Translations under genes and position numbers: made by a program
Shown here: positions 16,920 through 26,032 of the stretch, one piece after another
Position numbering within the stretch: the first letter of the stretch is position 1
Layout of the letters: every line of letters starts with the position of its first letter
The notes under the pieces: generated by a model
Databases searched by the model: none
The model's input: only the letters and a program-made list of their open reading frames with translations
What the model was told of the DNA's origin: nothing
Assembly: GCF_000800455.1 (NCBI RefSeq)
Contig: NZ_CP007456.1
Span: 186,001-250,000 of the forward strand
Length of the DNA: 64,000 bases
Source of the DNA: Bifidobacterium catenulatum PV20-2
Lineage (GTDB): Bacteria; Actinomycetota; Actinomycetes; Actinomycetales; Bifidobacteriaceae
Direction of reading: 5' to 3'

Positions 16920-17516
16920 TTACATGTATTCGTTCAGGTGCAGCGTCTGTGCTGCGACCTGCCTGATGACGGTGTCTTCAATGTCGGGGTGCAGTCTGAT
17001 CAGCGAAATCAGGCCAACGATGAGCGTATAGAACGTCTCATGCTCGTTGGTGATGGGCATGCCATGTAATTTTTCGAAATCGCGCACTGTCGAATTGCAG
17101 ATGTATTCCGCAATGCGATCGGCCACGCGGTCGATGAATTTGATGTACAGCCCCGCGTTGCCGTCTTCGATCATGCGTTGGCTGAACGGGCCCTCATCGG
17201 TGATGAGGGAGCGGGTCAGCCGCACCACGTCGTCGAGTGCTTTCGAGATGTTGCCGACCTCTCGATTGGCGTTCCACTGTTCCAATTGCGTGATCACTTC
17301 GTCGATGACGTCGTCAAGCACGGCATCCGCGACTTGATCTTTGTCTTGGAAATAGTGGTAGAAGAGAGATCTGGTCATGCCGACGCGGCCCGCAATATCG
17401 CTGATGGTGACTTTAGAAAAGCCCTTTTCCAGGCAGATTTCGTGGGCTGCGCGCACGATTTGCGCACGGCGTGCGTCTCCGACTGTCATCGCGGAAGCGT
17501 TGTGCTGTCCGTCCAT
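16920..17516 (-). CDS. TetR-family transcriptional regulator
   Basis: A 198-residue repressor. The N-terminal HTH (AAHEICLEKGFSKVTISDIAGRVGMTRSLFYHYFQDKD) is typical of TetR, and the C-terminal ligand domain is unassigned. The ATG at 17516 has AAGGAGAG upstream; the longer frame to 17576 would place the start inside an operator. Two inverted repeats with TTGAC/GTCAA arms lie in its promoter, which indicates autoregulation. No obvious target gene is adjacent apart from the divergent dnaX. Confidence 0.88.
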   Translation of the reverse strand: MDGQHNASAMTVGDARRAQIVRAAHEICLEKGFSKVTISDIAGRVGMTRSLFYHYFQDKDQVADAVLDDVIDEVITQLEQWNANREVGNISKALDDVVRLTRSLITDEGPFSQRMIEDGNAGLYIKFIDRVADRIAEYICNSTVRDFEKLHGMPITNEHETFYTLIVGLISLIRLHPDIEDTVIRQVAAQTLHLNEYM

Positions 17517-17561
17517 GGCTCTCTCCTTCGCTCGAGTGGCGTCTCTCACCTGCGCGACATG

Positions 17562-17625
17562 TTGACACTCTGTCAATTTCTTGACTGCCTCCAGTCTAAA
17601 ACGGAAATTGACGCGACGTCAATTT
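17562..17625 (-). promoter_or_regulatory. TetR operator pair and promoter
   Basis: Operator 1 is the perfect repeat AAATTGACG-CGA-CGTCAATTT (17605-17625), and operator 2 is TTGACA-CTC-TGTCAA (17562-17576). On the minus strand TTGACG, an 18-nt spacer and TAGACT form a promoter whose -35 lies in operator 1, while operator 2 lies downstream of the start point. Confidence 0.75.
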
Positions 17626-17786
17626 CGTAGTGTCGCTGTCGTTAATCCCAGCTTAAACGTTGCCACGATGCTTGTCTCCAGGGACACGCGCTGCACCGTT
17701 ACGGGCAGGCTGTGCAGCTGGTCTTTGCAAAAAAACGTGTCGTAATTAATCGGTAGCCTAGTGGCACTACTGCGGAAGGAATTGCG

Positions 17787-20384
17787 ATGGCACTGGCACT
17801 CTATAGAAGGTATCGTCCCGACACATTCGACGGCGTGATCGGTCAGGACCAGGTCACGGTTCCGCTGATGCGCGCGCTCGACGAGAACAAGCTTACGCAC
17901 GCCTACCTGTTCTCCGGCCCTCGAGGTTGTGGCAAAACCAGTTCCGCCCGCATTCTTGCGCGATGCGTCAACTGTGCGAAAGGTCCGACCTCGCATCCGT
18001 GCGGCGAATGTGAAAGCTGCAAGGATCTCGCTACGGGCGGCCCCGGTTCCATCGATGTGGTGGAAATCGACGCGGCCTCGCATAACGGCGTGGACGACGC
18101 CCGCGAACTGCGTGAGCGCGCTGGTTTCGCACCGGCCCGCGACCGCTACAAGATCTTCATTCTCGATGAGGCCCACATGGTCACGCCGCAAGGCTTCAAT
18201 GCGCTGCTGAAAATCGTGGAGGAGCCGCCGGAGCATGTGATGTTCATCTTCGCCACCACCGAACCAGACAAGGTGATTGGCACCATCCGTTCGCGCACCC
18301 ACCATTACCCGTTCCGCCTGGTGCCGCAGGAGGTTATGGGTCCGTACCTCGAGCAGATCTGCGAAGACGAGCATATCGAGGCCGAGCCGGGCGTGCTGCG
18401 CCTTGCCATGCGCGCCGGCGGCGGTTCCGTGCGAGACACCCTTTCTGTGCTTGACCAGCTCATGGTTGGTGCGGTCGACGGCAGCATCGCATACGATTCC
18501 GCGGTTGCGTTGCTCGGTTTCACGCCCGACGCCCTGATTGGCGAGGCCGTCGACGCCGTTGCCGACAAAAATGGCGAAGCACTGTATGGCGTGATTCAGA
18601 AGGTTGTGGTCGGCGGTTTCGATCCCCGTCGATTCGTTGAAGATTTGCTTGCCCGCGTGCGCGATTTGCTGGTGCTCACGTTGGGTGGAGCGCGCGCGGA
18701 AAGCGTGCTTTCCGACGATGCGGCCGCCGAGAACATGGATGATTTGCGTCGTCAGGCTTCCGCTTTGGGATTATCCGCGCTGACGCAGATGGCTGACACG
18801 ATCAATGCGACGCTTGCCAATATGACCGGTGCGATTTCGCCGCGCATGCGACTGGAATTGCTTGCCGCGCGCTTGCTGGCTGGGCGTGAGGAAGGGATGG
18901 CTGCCGTTGCGTCATCTTCCGGTATGCCCGATTTTGCCGGCGATTCCGGGGCTTCCGCCGCTGCAGAATCGCTGCGTGGATCCGTGGCCGGCTCGCGCCG
19001 CGGTACGACGAGACGTGCAGACGGTGCTCGGCCACAGGATTCCGCGTCGGCAATTGATGCTCCTTCCGCGCCTGTGAAACCGGCTGTGCAGCCGTCTGTG
19101 GCGCCGATGAATCCCGCCGACGCCGTCGCTTCCGGTGTGGCTTCCATGCTTGCGGATGTTCAGCAGGCGATGAGCGCGACGTCTTCCGTTGCAGCCGCTG
19201 CGCCTGCCGCGACGCCGGTGCCTGTGGCAACTTCCGCACCTGCTCCGGTACATGACGATCGCACCCCCGACCAGAAGTGGGATGCTTTGGTGGCCGCGCT
19301 CCCTGAAGATGTGCGCGGTTATGTGAACCGCGAAAAAGTGCCTCGTGTGCTGTTGCGCGGCGACAGCTTGTGGATCAAATTCGACAAGGCGCTCAGCAAA
19401 TACGCGTTCGCCAAGGGCGTGGCGAAAGAGTCGGTGGATGGAACCACCGAAGTGGTGAAAATCGTCCGCGCCGAAGTGCACAAGGTGTTCGGCCCGAATG
19501 TCACGCTTGCCCCCGCCAAAAAGCTGGCGGACGGTTCCGAATCGGTGCCGTGGAGCAAGCTTAGTCCGGAAGAGCAAAGCAAGATCAACGTGCAGCTGGC
19601 GCAGGAGCGACTCAAATCCGCAACGCTGCTGACCGCGAATCTTGGCACCGCCGCAAGTCTTGAATCCTCCGGCAAAGAGCCGGCGGTCGAGGGCGCGCAG
19701 AAAGCCGAGGATGGCGGTAATGCAGGGGATTCTAACGATGAGGAGGCTCACCGAGCCGTTGCGGACGCAACCGCTGAAAACGATCCATGGGCGGTCTCAC
19801 AGCAGGCCGCAGTAGCCCCACCGCAACTGGATGACGATCCATGGGCCATGCCAGCGCAACAGATGCAACCGCAATCGGTAATCGCAAGCGGCGTCAACGA
19901 CGTGAAAGCGCCGGAACAACACGCGAAACATGTGGCCGTTCCCGATACCAGCGATAATGTCGACCCTTGGGCCGTGCCAGCGCCGGTATCGCAGCAACCG
20001 CCGGTGGACGACGATCCTTGGGGTGCCCCCATGCCAGTCCAGGCAGGGCCAGCGGAGCCCATGCCCGCTCCAGTGGAACCTGAAACGGCCCCTAAGCATG
20101 CCAATCACCAGCATCGCGCACCTCGGCAGGAAGCGGCATCGCAGCAAAACCAGCCGAACGCCGATCCATGGAGCCAACAATTCTCCGCGCCTGCACAGCC
20201 GACACCGCAGGTCGCCGCGGAAGACGACGAATATTCCATGAGCGACGAATCGATCGGAGCGTCCAACGCGTTAAGCGTGGATGATCTGACACGACTGTTC
20301 GAAGTGAAAAAAGTCGAGGATTTCGGCCCCGACGACGCCAAAAACCCGCGCAACATGCAGCAGAAGAAGAATCTCGACGATTAA
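17787..20384 (+). CDS. dnaX: DNA polymerase III gamma/tau subunit
   Basis: An 865-residue clamp-loader ATPase. Walker A is SGPRGCGKTS (43-52), a zinc module has Cys60, Cys63, Cys72, Cys75 and Cys78, and Walker B is FILDEAHMV. The AAA+ and collar domains end near 370, followed by a low-complexity Ala/Pro/Val region, a conserved domain-V-like segment (about 490-600) and an acidic tail. The tail carries five DPW motifs, each in a D/N-rich context, between about 19776 and 20180. It is followed by recR, the usual partner, 66 bp downstream. No slippery frameshift site for a short gamma form was identified. Confidence 0.95.
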   Translation: MALALYRRYRPDTFDGVIGQDQVTVPLMRALDENKLTHAYLFSGPRGCGKTSSARILARCVNCAKGPTSHPCGECESCKDLATGGPGSIDVVEIDAASHNGVDDARELRERAGFAPARDRYKIFILDEAHMVTPQGFNALLKIVEEPPEHVMFIFATTEPDKVIGTIRSRTHHYPFRLVPQEVMGPYLEQICEDEHIEAEPGVLRLAMRAGGGSVRDTLSVLDQLMVGAVDGSIAYDSAVALLGFTPDALIGEAVDAVADKNGEALYGVIQKVVVGGFDPRRFVEDLLARVRDLLVLTLGGARAESVLSDDAAAENMDDLRRQASALGLSALTQMADTINATLANMTGAISPRMRLELLAARLLAGREEGMAAVASSSGMPDFAGDSGASAAAESLRGSVAGSRRGTTRRADGARPQDSASAIDAPSAPVKPAVQPSVAPMNPADAVASGVASMLADVQQAMSATSSVAAAAPAATPVPVATSAPAPVHDDRTPDQKWDALVAALPEDVRGYVNREKVPRVLLRGDSLWIKFDKALSKYAFAKGVAKESVDGTTEVVKIVRAEVHKVFGPNVTLAPAKKLADGSESVPWSKLSPEEQSKINVQLAQERLKSATLLTANLGTAASLESSGKEPAVEGAQKAEDGGNAGDSNDEEAHRAVADATAENDPWAVSQQAAVAPPQLDDDPWAMPAQQMQPQSVIASGVNDVKAPEQHAKHVAVPDTSDNVDPWAVPAPVSQQPPVDDDPWGAPMPVQAGPAEPMPAPVEPETAPKHANHQHRAPRQEAASQQNQPNADPWSQQFSAPAQPTPQVAAEDDEYSMSDESIGASNALSVDDLTRLFEVKKVEDFGPDDAKNPRNMQQKKNLDD

Positions 20385-20450
20385 CGCGGCACAATCGCGA
20401 ATCTCACGGAAACAACTGCGAATCTTACGGAAACCAAGGAAAGGTGAACC

Positions 20451-21053
20451 ATGGCACTGGCCTATGACGGCGCCATCCAACGACTGATCGACGCATTCGC
20501 GCACCTGCCCGGCATCGGGCCGAAAGGCGCGCAACGCATCGCCTTCTACCTGCTCAACGCATCCGACGAGGAAGCGCAGACCCTGGTCGACGCCATCACC
20601 GAAGTCAAGGAAAAAATACGATTCTGCGACATTTGCGGCAACGTGTGCGAAACCAGCCCATGCCCGATCTGCGCCGATCCGCGCCGCGATCATAGCGTGA
20701 TCTGCGTGGTCGAAGAACCGAAAGACGTGATGAGCATCGAACGCACGCGCGAATATCGCGGCCTATACCACGTGCTCGGTGGCGTCATCAATCCGATGGC
20801 CAACGTGCAGCCCAGCGACCTCAACATCTCCAAACTCATCGAACGGCTCAAAGACAGCGAAGTCACCGAAGTGATTCTCGCGCTCAATCCGAACGTGGAA
20901 GGCGAGGCGACCACCAGCTTCCTCTCGCAGCTGCTTTCGCAAACCGACATCACAGTCACGCGCTTGGCGAGCGGTCTGCCGGTCGGTGGTGACCTCGAAT
21001 ATGCCGACGAAATCACGCTCGGACGTGCGCTGGCCGGGCGTCGCGCGGTTTGA
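20451..21053 (+). CDS. recR: Recombination mediator RecR
   Basis: A 200-residue RecR, part of the RecFOR loading system for RecA on gapped DNA. It has the N-terminal HhH ([17 protein letters not shown]), the zinc finger Cys59, Cys62, Cys71 and Cys74, and the Toprim domain starting at [11 protein letters not shown]. The ATG follows GGAAAGG. The dnaX-recR order is conserved in bacteria, although the usual small ybaB gene is absent between them here. Confidence 0.96.
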   Translation: MALAYDGAIQRLIDAFAHLPGIGPKGAQRIAFYLLNASDEEAQTLVDAITEVKEKIRFCDICGNVCETSPCPICADPRRDHSVICVVEEPKDVMSIERTREYRGLYHVLGGVINPMANVQPSDLNISKLIERLKDSEVTEVILALNPNVEGEATTSFLSQLLSQTDITVTRLASGLPVGGDLEYADEITLGRALAGRRAV

Positions 21054-21209
21054 CGCTACATTGCCTGCGCATTGCTTATGCTGGCTTGCGCTGGCATGTA
21101 TTGGATTGCGCAAGCGTCGTACGGGCGATCTGCGGAAGATTTGACGGAACGTACGTCGAAAAAATGTGTGGATTCCATATATTGTTCCGCATGTTGGGCG
21201 TGCAGGGGC

Positions 21210-21235
21210 TTGACAAATCGGATTTTTCCTATAAT
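21210..21235 (+). promoter_or_regulatory. Promoter-like sequence upstream of aspartokinase
   Basis: TTGACA (21210-21215) and TATAAT (21230-21235) are perfect boxes but only 14 bp apart; TAATCG gives 16 bp. Transcription would begin near 21243, about 50 nt before the GTG. The leader holds a GCCTG/CAGGC hairpin. Confidence 0.55.
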
Positions 21236-21291
21236 CGACCAGCCTGCTTAGTATGTTGACAGGCAACACATTGAAGAAGATTGGATAAGTT

Positions 21292-22053
21292 GTGGCTCTC
21301 ATCGTGCAGAAATTTGGCGGCTCTTCCGTAGCCGACCCAGAATCGATCAAGCGCGTGGCCCGACGCATCATCGAAACGAAGAACGCCGGCAATGACGTGG
21401 CCGTGGTGGTTTCCGCAATGGGAGACACCACCGACGACCTGATCGATCAGGCGCTCAGCATCGACTCTAACCCGCCGGCGCGCGAGATGGACATGCTGAT
21501 GACCGCAGGCGAGCGTATTTCGATGAGTTTGCTCGCAATGGCAATTCATGCGGCCGGCTCTCACGCCTACTCCTTCACTGGCTCCCAGGCTGGTTTCATG
21601 ACCGACGCCCAGTTCGGTACCGCGCATATCAAGGCCGTGAAACCTGACCGCGTGCGTCGTGCGCTCGACAAGGGTTCCGTGGCCATCGTGGCCGGCTTCC
21701 AAGGCGTGAACGAGGGCGGCGACGCCACCACGCTCGGCCGAGGTGGATCCGATACCTCCGCAGTGGCTTTGGCCGTGGCGCTGGACGCCGACGTATGCGA
21801 GATCTACACCGACGTCGATGGCGTGTTCACCGCCGATCCGCGCATTGTACCGACCGCACGTCGTATTCCCGTCATCGACTACGAGTCGATGCTGGAAATG
21901 TCGTCCTGCGGTTCCAAGGTGCTTGCCCTGCGTTGTGTGGAATACGCACAGCGGTTCAACATGCCGTTGCATGTGCGCAGCTCCTTCTCCCACCGCCGCG
22001 GCACTCTGATCGTGCCGGAAGATGTCGATCCGCGCACATTGCCGAATATCTGA
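21292..22053 (+). CDS. lysC: Aspartate kinase, catalytic subunit (split form)
   Basis: A 253-residue protein holding the amino-acid-kinase domain only. It has [14 protein letters not shown] at the N-terminus, LMTAGERIS and the aspartate-binding [20 protein letters not shown], and ends at about the point where ACT domains begin in fused enzymes. It phosphorylates aspartate, the first step to lysine, methionine and threonine. The start is GTG (21292). The ACT regulatory part is a separate gene 97 bp downstream, in contrast to the single-chain or overlapping forms of many actinobacteria. Confidence 0.93.
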   Translation: MALIVQKFGGSSVADPESIKRVARRIIETKNAGNDVAVVVSAMGDTTDDLIDQALSIDSNPPAREMDMLMTAGERISMSLLAMAIHAAGSHAYSFTGSQAGFMTDAQFGTAHIKAVKPDRVRRALDKGSVAIVAGFQGVNEGGDATTLGRGGSDTSAVALAVALDADVCEIYTDVDGVFTADPRIVPTARRIPVIDYESMLEMSSCGSKVLALRCVEYAQRFNMPLHVRSSFSHRRGTLIVPEDVDPRTLPNI

Positions 22054-22150
22054 GATTTGCAAGAAAAGAATCGCAAGGCATCGCAAGATATTGCAGGCAA
22101 TCGCGAGAAAACGCAAAATAAGCTAAGACTTTACAAACAAAGGTAAGAAC

Positions 22151-22717
22151 ATGAGCGAAAACAACAACCAGTCCTTGGGTGACCTGTTCCCCGATCTGGG
22201 ACCGGAAGTCCCGATCATTTCCGGCGTCGCGCACGACAACACCGAATCGCTGGCCACCGTGCGCCGTGTGCCGAATGAGCCGGGCATGGCCGCCAAGGTG
22301 TTCACGATGCTGGCTGAGGCCGGCGTGAACGTCGACATGATCGTGCAGGCCTCCGCTTCCACCGGCACCGCCGACATTTCCTTCACCGTGCCCGGTTCCG
22401 CCGCGGCCAAGGTACGGGATGTATTGCAGGAGAAGCAGGATGAACTGGGCTACCAGTCCTTCGACATCGACGCCAACGTGGGCAAGGTGGCCGTGGTGGG
22501 CGTGGGTATGAAAACCCACTCCGGCTTGGCTGCCAAGTTCTTCAACGCGCTGAGCGACGAGGGCGTGAACGTGCTGATGATCTCCACGTCCGAAATCCGC
22601 ATCGCCGCGCTGGTTCCGCTCGAGCAGCTGCAGGACGCCGTCCGCGCGCTGCACACCGCCTACGGCTTGGACGCCGAGCAGGTGGAAGCCGTGGTGTACG
22701 GCGGTACCGGTCGCTGA
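22151..22717 (+). CDS. Aspartokinase regulatory (ACT domain) subunit
   Basis: A 188-residue protein with two ACT domains (about 31-100 and 112-185). Motifs include the ligand-facing PNEPGMAAKVFTMLAEAGVNVDMI and FNALSDEGVNVLMISTSEIRI, the same sequences that form the C-terminal half of fused aspartokinases. It should bind lysine/threonine and give feedback control to the catalytic subunit encoded upstream. RBS AAAGGTAAGAAC precedes the ATG. A terminator follows. Confidence 0.92.
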   Translation: MSENNNQSLGDLFPDLGPEVPIISGVAHDNTESLATVRRVPNEPGMAAKVFTMLAEAGVNVDMIVQASASTGTADISFTVPGSAAAKVRDVLQEKQDELGYQSFDIDANVGKVAVVGVGMKTHSGLAAKFFNALSDEGVNVLMISTSEIRIAALVPLEQLQDAVRALHTAYGLDAEQVEAVVYGGTGR

Positions 22718-22746
22718 CGCAATAGCACGTAATATCAATCGCAAGA

Positions 22747-22792
22747 AAGACTTGACTGGATTGCCTTAGGCATCTCAGTCAAGTCTTTTTGT
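22747..22792 (+). terminator. Intrinsic terminator after the ACT gene
   Basis: A 12-bp perfect stem AAGACTTGACTG / CAGTCAAGTCTT (22747-22758, 22776-22787) followed by TTT. Confidence 0.85.
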
Positions 22793-22837
22793 ATTCCCAT
22801 ATCTGTTTTACAGATATTTTTTGCAGATAATCTGCAA

Positions 22838-22879
22838 ATAAAAAAGCGGAGGATTGCTGAATAATCAACAATCCTCCGC
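22838..22879 (-). terminator. Intrinsic terminator after asd
   Basis: An 11-bp stem GCGGAGGATTG / CAATCCTCCGC (22846-22879). On the minus strand it is followed by TTTTTTATT, as expected for the asd transcript. Confidence 0.85.
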
Positions 22880-22963
22880 AGTATTATGTTCTGCAGAAAT
22901 CAGATATTACCATGTGCAATCATGCATGATCATGCGTAACTGCAGAATATACGCAGATCGCTG

Positions 22964-24058
22964 TCACTTCTTGGTGATGTAGCCGAGTGCCTTCAGCATT
23001 TCGGCGCTTTCCAGTGCACCGCCGGCGGCACCGCGCAGGGTGTTGTGAGCCAAGCCAACGAATTTCCAATCGAAAATGGAATCCTCGCGCAGACGGCCGA
23101 TGGAAACACCCATGCCACCCTCGTAATCCACGTCCTTCTTGACCTGCGGACGATCATCGTCGGTCAGATACTGGATGAACTGCTTCGGCGCATGCGGCAA
23201 GCCAAGCTCGGAAGCCTGGCTTGTGTAGTTAACTAGGCGATCGACAAGCTCTTCCTTGGTTGGATTCTTGCCGAAGTTGATGAACACGGTGGCGGTGTGA
23301 CCGTTGAGCACAGGCACGCGAATGCACTGCGACGTGATTTTCAGCGGACCGTCGAATGGCACGATTTCGCCCTTTTCCTCATCGACGTGACCGAACACCT
23401 TCAGCGGTTCCTTCTCGGACTTCTCCTCTTCGCCAGAGATGAACGGAATGATGTTGCCCAGCATTTCAGGCCAGTCGTTGAACGTCTTGCCAGCGCCGGA
23501 GATGGCCTGATAGGTGCTCACGATAACCTCGCGCGGCTCGAATTCCTTCCAAGCGGCGAGCGCCGGAGTGTAGGCCTGGATAGAGCAGTTCGGCTTGACG
23601 GCGATGAAGCCGTGCGTGGTGCCGAGACGCTTGCGCTGGTGCTCGATCACCTCATAATGCTCCGGGTTGATTTCTGGCACGACCATCGGCACGTCCGGAG
23701 TCCAGCGGTGGGCGCTGTTGTTCGATACGACCGGCGTTTCGGTTTTCGCGTATTCCTCTTCGATAGCGCGGATCTCGGCCTTCGGCATGTTCACTGCGGA
23801 GAACACGAAATCGACGTTCTTGACCACGTCTTCCACGTCGGCCACGTTCTTGACGACCATGTTCTTCACGAATTCCGGCATCGGCGTTTCCATCTTCCAG
23901 CGACCGCCGATGGCCTCTTCGTAGGTCTTGCCGGCGCTGTGCGCGGACGCGGCAAGGGTGACCAATTCGAACCACGGATGGTTTTCGAGCAGCGTGACGA
24001 AGCGCTGTCCGACCATGCCCGTAGCTCCGAGAATGCCGACCTTAATCTTTTCGGACAT
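22964..24058 (-). CDS. asd: Aspartate-semialdehyde dehydrogenase
   Basis: A 364-residue NADP-dependent dehydrogenase that reduces aspartyl phosphate to the semialdehyde. The Rossmann start is VGILGATGMVGQRFV (7-21), the nucleophile Cys158 is in VKPNCSIQAY, and the catalytic His lies in QCIRVPVLNGHT. It belongs to the longer archaeal/fungal-like branch of ASADH rather than the typical Gram-positive 330-residue form. It is convergent with the split aspartokinase genes that make its substrate. Confidence 0.94.
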   Translation of the reverse strand: MSEKIKVGILGATGMVGQRFVTLLENHPWFELVTLAASAHSAGKTYEEAIGGRWKMETPMPEFVKNMVVKNVADVEDVVKNVDFVFSAVNMPKAEIRAIEEEYAKTETPVVSNNSAHRWTPDVPMVVPEINPEHYEVIEHQRKRLGTTHGFIAVKPNCSIQAYTPALAAWKEFEPREVIVSTYQAISGAGKTFNDWPEMLGNIIPFISGEEEKSEKEPLKVFGHVDEEKGEIVPFDGPLKITSQCIRVPVLNGHTATVFINFGKNPTKEELVDRLVNYTSQASELGLPHAPKQFIQYLTDDDRPQVKKDVDYEGGMGVSIGRLREDSIFDWKFVGLAHNTLRGAAGGALESAEMLKALGYITKK

Positions 24059-24232
24059 AACAACCTCTCGCTTATGCTGGAACGGTTTCGTATGATTTCA
24101 CGCTTGAGGTCGACCAGCCGGCCCCAAACGACTCCGTGGGCGGCCACATGCGTTGTTTTATCTTACGAAATTCGCGGAACAAGCATGTTCTCCTATCCGT
24201 ATGCTGGTCTGTTTCGAGTATGAGTTTGGCGA

Positions 24233-24268
24233 TTGTTATGTGTGGCAAAATGACGTACACTATTGGTA
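24233..24268 (+). promoter_or_regulatory. Promoter predicting a leaderless antitoxin mRNA
   Basis: TTGTTA (24233-24238), a 17-nt spacer and TACACT (24256-24261). The expected start point, 7 nt later, is the A of the ATG at 24268. No ribosome site is present. Confidence 0.6.
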
Positions 24269-24540
24269 TGGCTACAGTAATAAGTAACAGGACATCGCGG
24301 TTGGATATTCGTTTAACAGCGGAGCAGCGTTCGTTGATTGAGCGCGCTGTCTCGCTGAAGGGGTCCACGATAACACAATGGACGGCGCAGCATCTACTAG
24401 ATGCCGCACGACGGGAAATAGAGGAGGCTTCCTCACTCAAACTTGAGAATGAATCGTTTGATGCGTTTCTTCGTGCGCTCGATGAGCCTATTCCGGCTGA
24501 GACGAAGGAACTTATGCGGAGGGAACCTCAATGGGCGTAA
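24268..24540 (+). CDS. DUF1778 (RHH) antitoxin
   Basis: A 90-residue antitoxin. The N-terminal ribbon-helix-helix segment is SRLDIRLTAEQRSLIERAVSLKG, then a helix ITQWTAQHLLDAAR, and a flexible Glu-rich C-terminal part for toxin binding (about 60-90). DUF1778 proteins neutralise GNAT toxins by binding and usually repress their operon. The ATG at 24268 fits the promoter and the RHH length; the longer frame to 24136 is unlikely. Its end overlaps the toxin gene by 10 bp. Confidence 0.88.
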   Translation: MATVISNRTSRLDIRLTAEQRSLIERAVSLKGSTITQWTAQHLLDAARREIEEASSLKLENESFDAFLRALDEPIPAETKELMRREPQWA

Positions 24541-25022
24541 CTGAAGTGAGGTTTCTCGAGCCGCGAAGATTGAATCCTGGCGAGACGCTTGAAGGTTTCT
24601 CGTGTGGTGTCGAACTGATCGACAATTGGGCGAATCGCCATGCCCCTTATGCGGCGAAGCGGGGTACGGCGGTTCCATACGTGTGTTTCACAACAAGTGG
24701 GGAAGTTGCGGGCTTCTATGCGATTAGTGCGTATTCAATTGATCGTGATGCCGTGAGAGGTGGATGGCTTAAACGGAATGCCCCTGCCAAAATACCTGTG
24801 ATTCTGTTAGGAATGCTGGGCGTGGATTCACGTTTTCAGCATCAGGGGCTGGCATGGATGTTGCTGCAGGATGCAATCAAGCGAGCTCTTGCAGTAGGCC
24901 GCCAAATCGGGTCCCGCGCACTTGTTGTTGATTCTTATGATGATGTCTCGCGTGGCTTTTACCAGCATTTTGGCTTCCGTGACGTCTCTGGTTCCAACAG
25001 TATGTTTGTCAGATTGGTTTGA
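24531..25022 (+). CDS. GNAT-family toxin (TacT/AtaT-like acetyltransferase)
   Basis: A 163-residue N-acetyltransferase paired with a DUF1778 antitoxin. Toxins of this class block translation by acetylating the aminoacyl group of tRNAs. The acetyl-CoA site is VDSRFQHQGLAWMLLQDAI (about 101-119, R/Q-x-x-G-x-A). The C-terminal YQHFGF motif with a tyrosine is typical for TacT-like toxins. The gene overlaps the antitoxin gene, consistent with type II organisation. The target tRNA cannot be predicted from sequence. Confidence 0.87.
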   Translation: MGVTEVRFLEPRRLNPGETLEGFSCGVELIDNWANRHAPYAAKRGTAVPYVCFTTSGEVAGFYAISAYSIDRDAVRGGWLKRNAPAKIPVILLGMLGVDSRFQHQGLAWMLLQDAIKRALAVGRQIGSRALVVDSYDDVSRGFYQHFGFRDVSGSNSMFVRLV

Positions 25023-25184
25023 ACGCAGGATGCTTCCTGCCTCACAGAAACGCTGCATAGCCTTTCGTCTGCGCGTGGAGCAATAACAAATACCGGCGCT
25101 GAATAGTGCAACGAATGTTTTTGCGGAGCATGTTTGCCGTTGCTGTGCATAATATGAAAAACGGAAATCATTCTGCTTCCGGAG

Positions 25185-25215
25185 CGCGCAAGTCTACTTC
25201 GCGCACTTTTTGGTA
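25185..25215 (+). terminator. Possible terminator downstream of the toxin gene
   Basis: GCGCAA pairs with TTcGCGC (one bulged C), followed by ACTTTTTGG. It lies 165 bp after the toxin stop and could end the toxin-antitoxin transcript. Confidence 0.45.
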
Positions 25216-25311
25216 TATGGCTCCGATGTCTTTGAGGTTGATGCGGAACTGGCTGCGCGGTCTGCGAGGCTTTTCGTGCTTTGGACGTATCGCTCGCGTA
25301 CACTGGAAGCC

Positions 25312-25932
25312 ATGTCGAAGGCATCAGAAGAAGCGCAAAAGCAGTTGGATCGTATCGTGGCGTTGGGCTACCCGGATGTGGCCGATATGTCGGCCGCCGC
25401 GTTCCGTGCTTTGGCGCGCCCGCTCATCCGTGCGTTGGAGGATTCCGATTTGGGCACGCAGATTCTGTTGGTGCCTACGCGCGAGTTGGTTTCCCCGGAA
25501 TCGTTGATCGCGCGTACGTCGATCAATCGCATGGCTGGTTTCACCACGATGCCTCCGCGCGATATTGCCAGTTTTCTTCCGCAGGATGGTTTCGAACCGC
25601 CGGAAGGCCCGTTTTACTTGGTGATCGAGCCGCATACGGGAACCTGTTACATCAATCGCGAGCCCGATGTTGCGCGCAAGCTGATCGATTCCGACGAGCG
25701 TTTGCCTCTCACGTTGGAAGAGGGGCTTGCGATTGCCACGCAGCATCCGGAATGGTTGTTGGAGGAGAACGGGTTTAATTTGTTGGGATCGCGTTCCGCG
25801 GATGGTCGTGTGCCGAGTATTTGGATGAGTCAGAATGCGCCTCGATTGGGTGCGGTATGGCCGAATTCCCGTCATACTTGGCTTGGCAACGCGTTTTGTG
25901 CGTCTCGTCGCGGTGTCAGTCTGTTCCATTGA
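25312..25932 (+). CDS. DUF5701 family protein
   Basis: A 206-residue cytosolic protein. Features are the C-terminal blocks LTLEEGLAIATQHPEWLLEENG, LLGSRSADGRVPSIW and APRLGAVWPNSRHTWLGNA, which match the DUF5701 family of actinobacteria as I know it. The function is unknown. The ATG at 25312 is chosen because the residues upstream in the longer frame (25210) are not family-like, and GGAAG lies close to it. TACACT 7 bp upstream of the ATG could be a -10, but no good -35 is visible. Confidence 0.75.
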   Translation: MSKASEEAQKQLDRIVALGYPDVADMSAAAFRALARPLIRALEDSDLGTQILLVPTRELVSPESLIARTSINRMAGFTTMPPRDIASFLPQDGFEPPEGPFYLVIEPHTGTCYINREPDVARKLIDSDERLPLTLEEGLAIATQHPEWLLEENGFNLLGSRSADGRVPSIWMSQNAPRLGAVWPNSRHTWLGNAFCASRRGVSLFH

Positions 25933-26032
25933 TGTTCCGCTGATATTTCGCAGATTTTCCACAGATTTTCCGCATTCCGCAGATTGGCGATTGTCCGACT
26001 GTCGCGACGGCCATGCCTTGCGGCGGTCGCGC

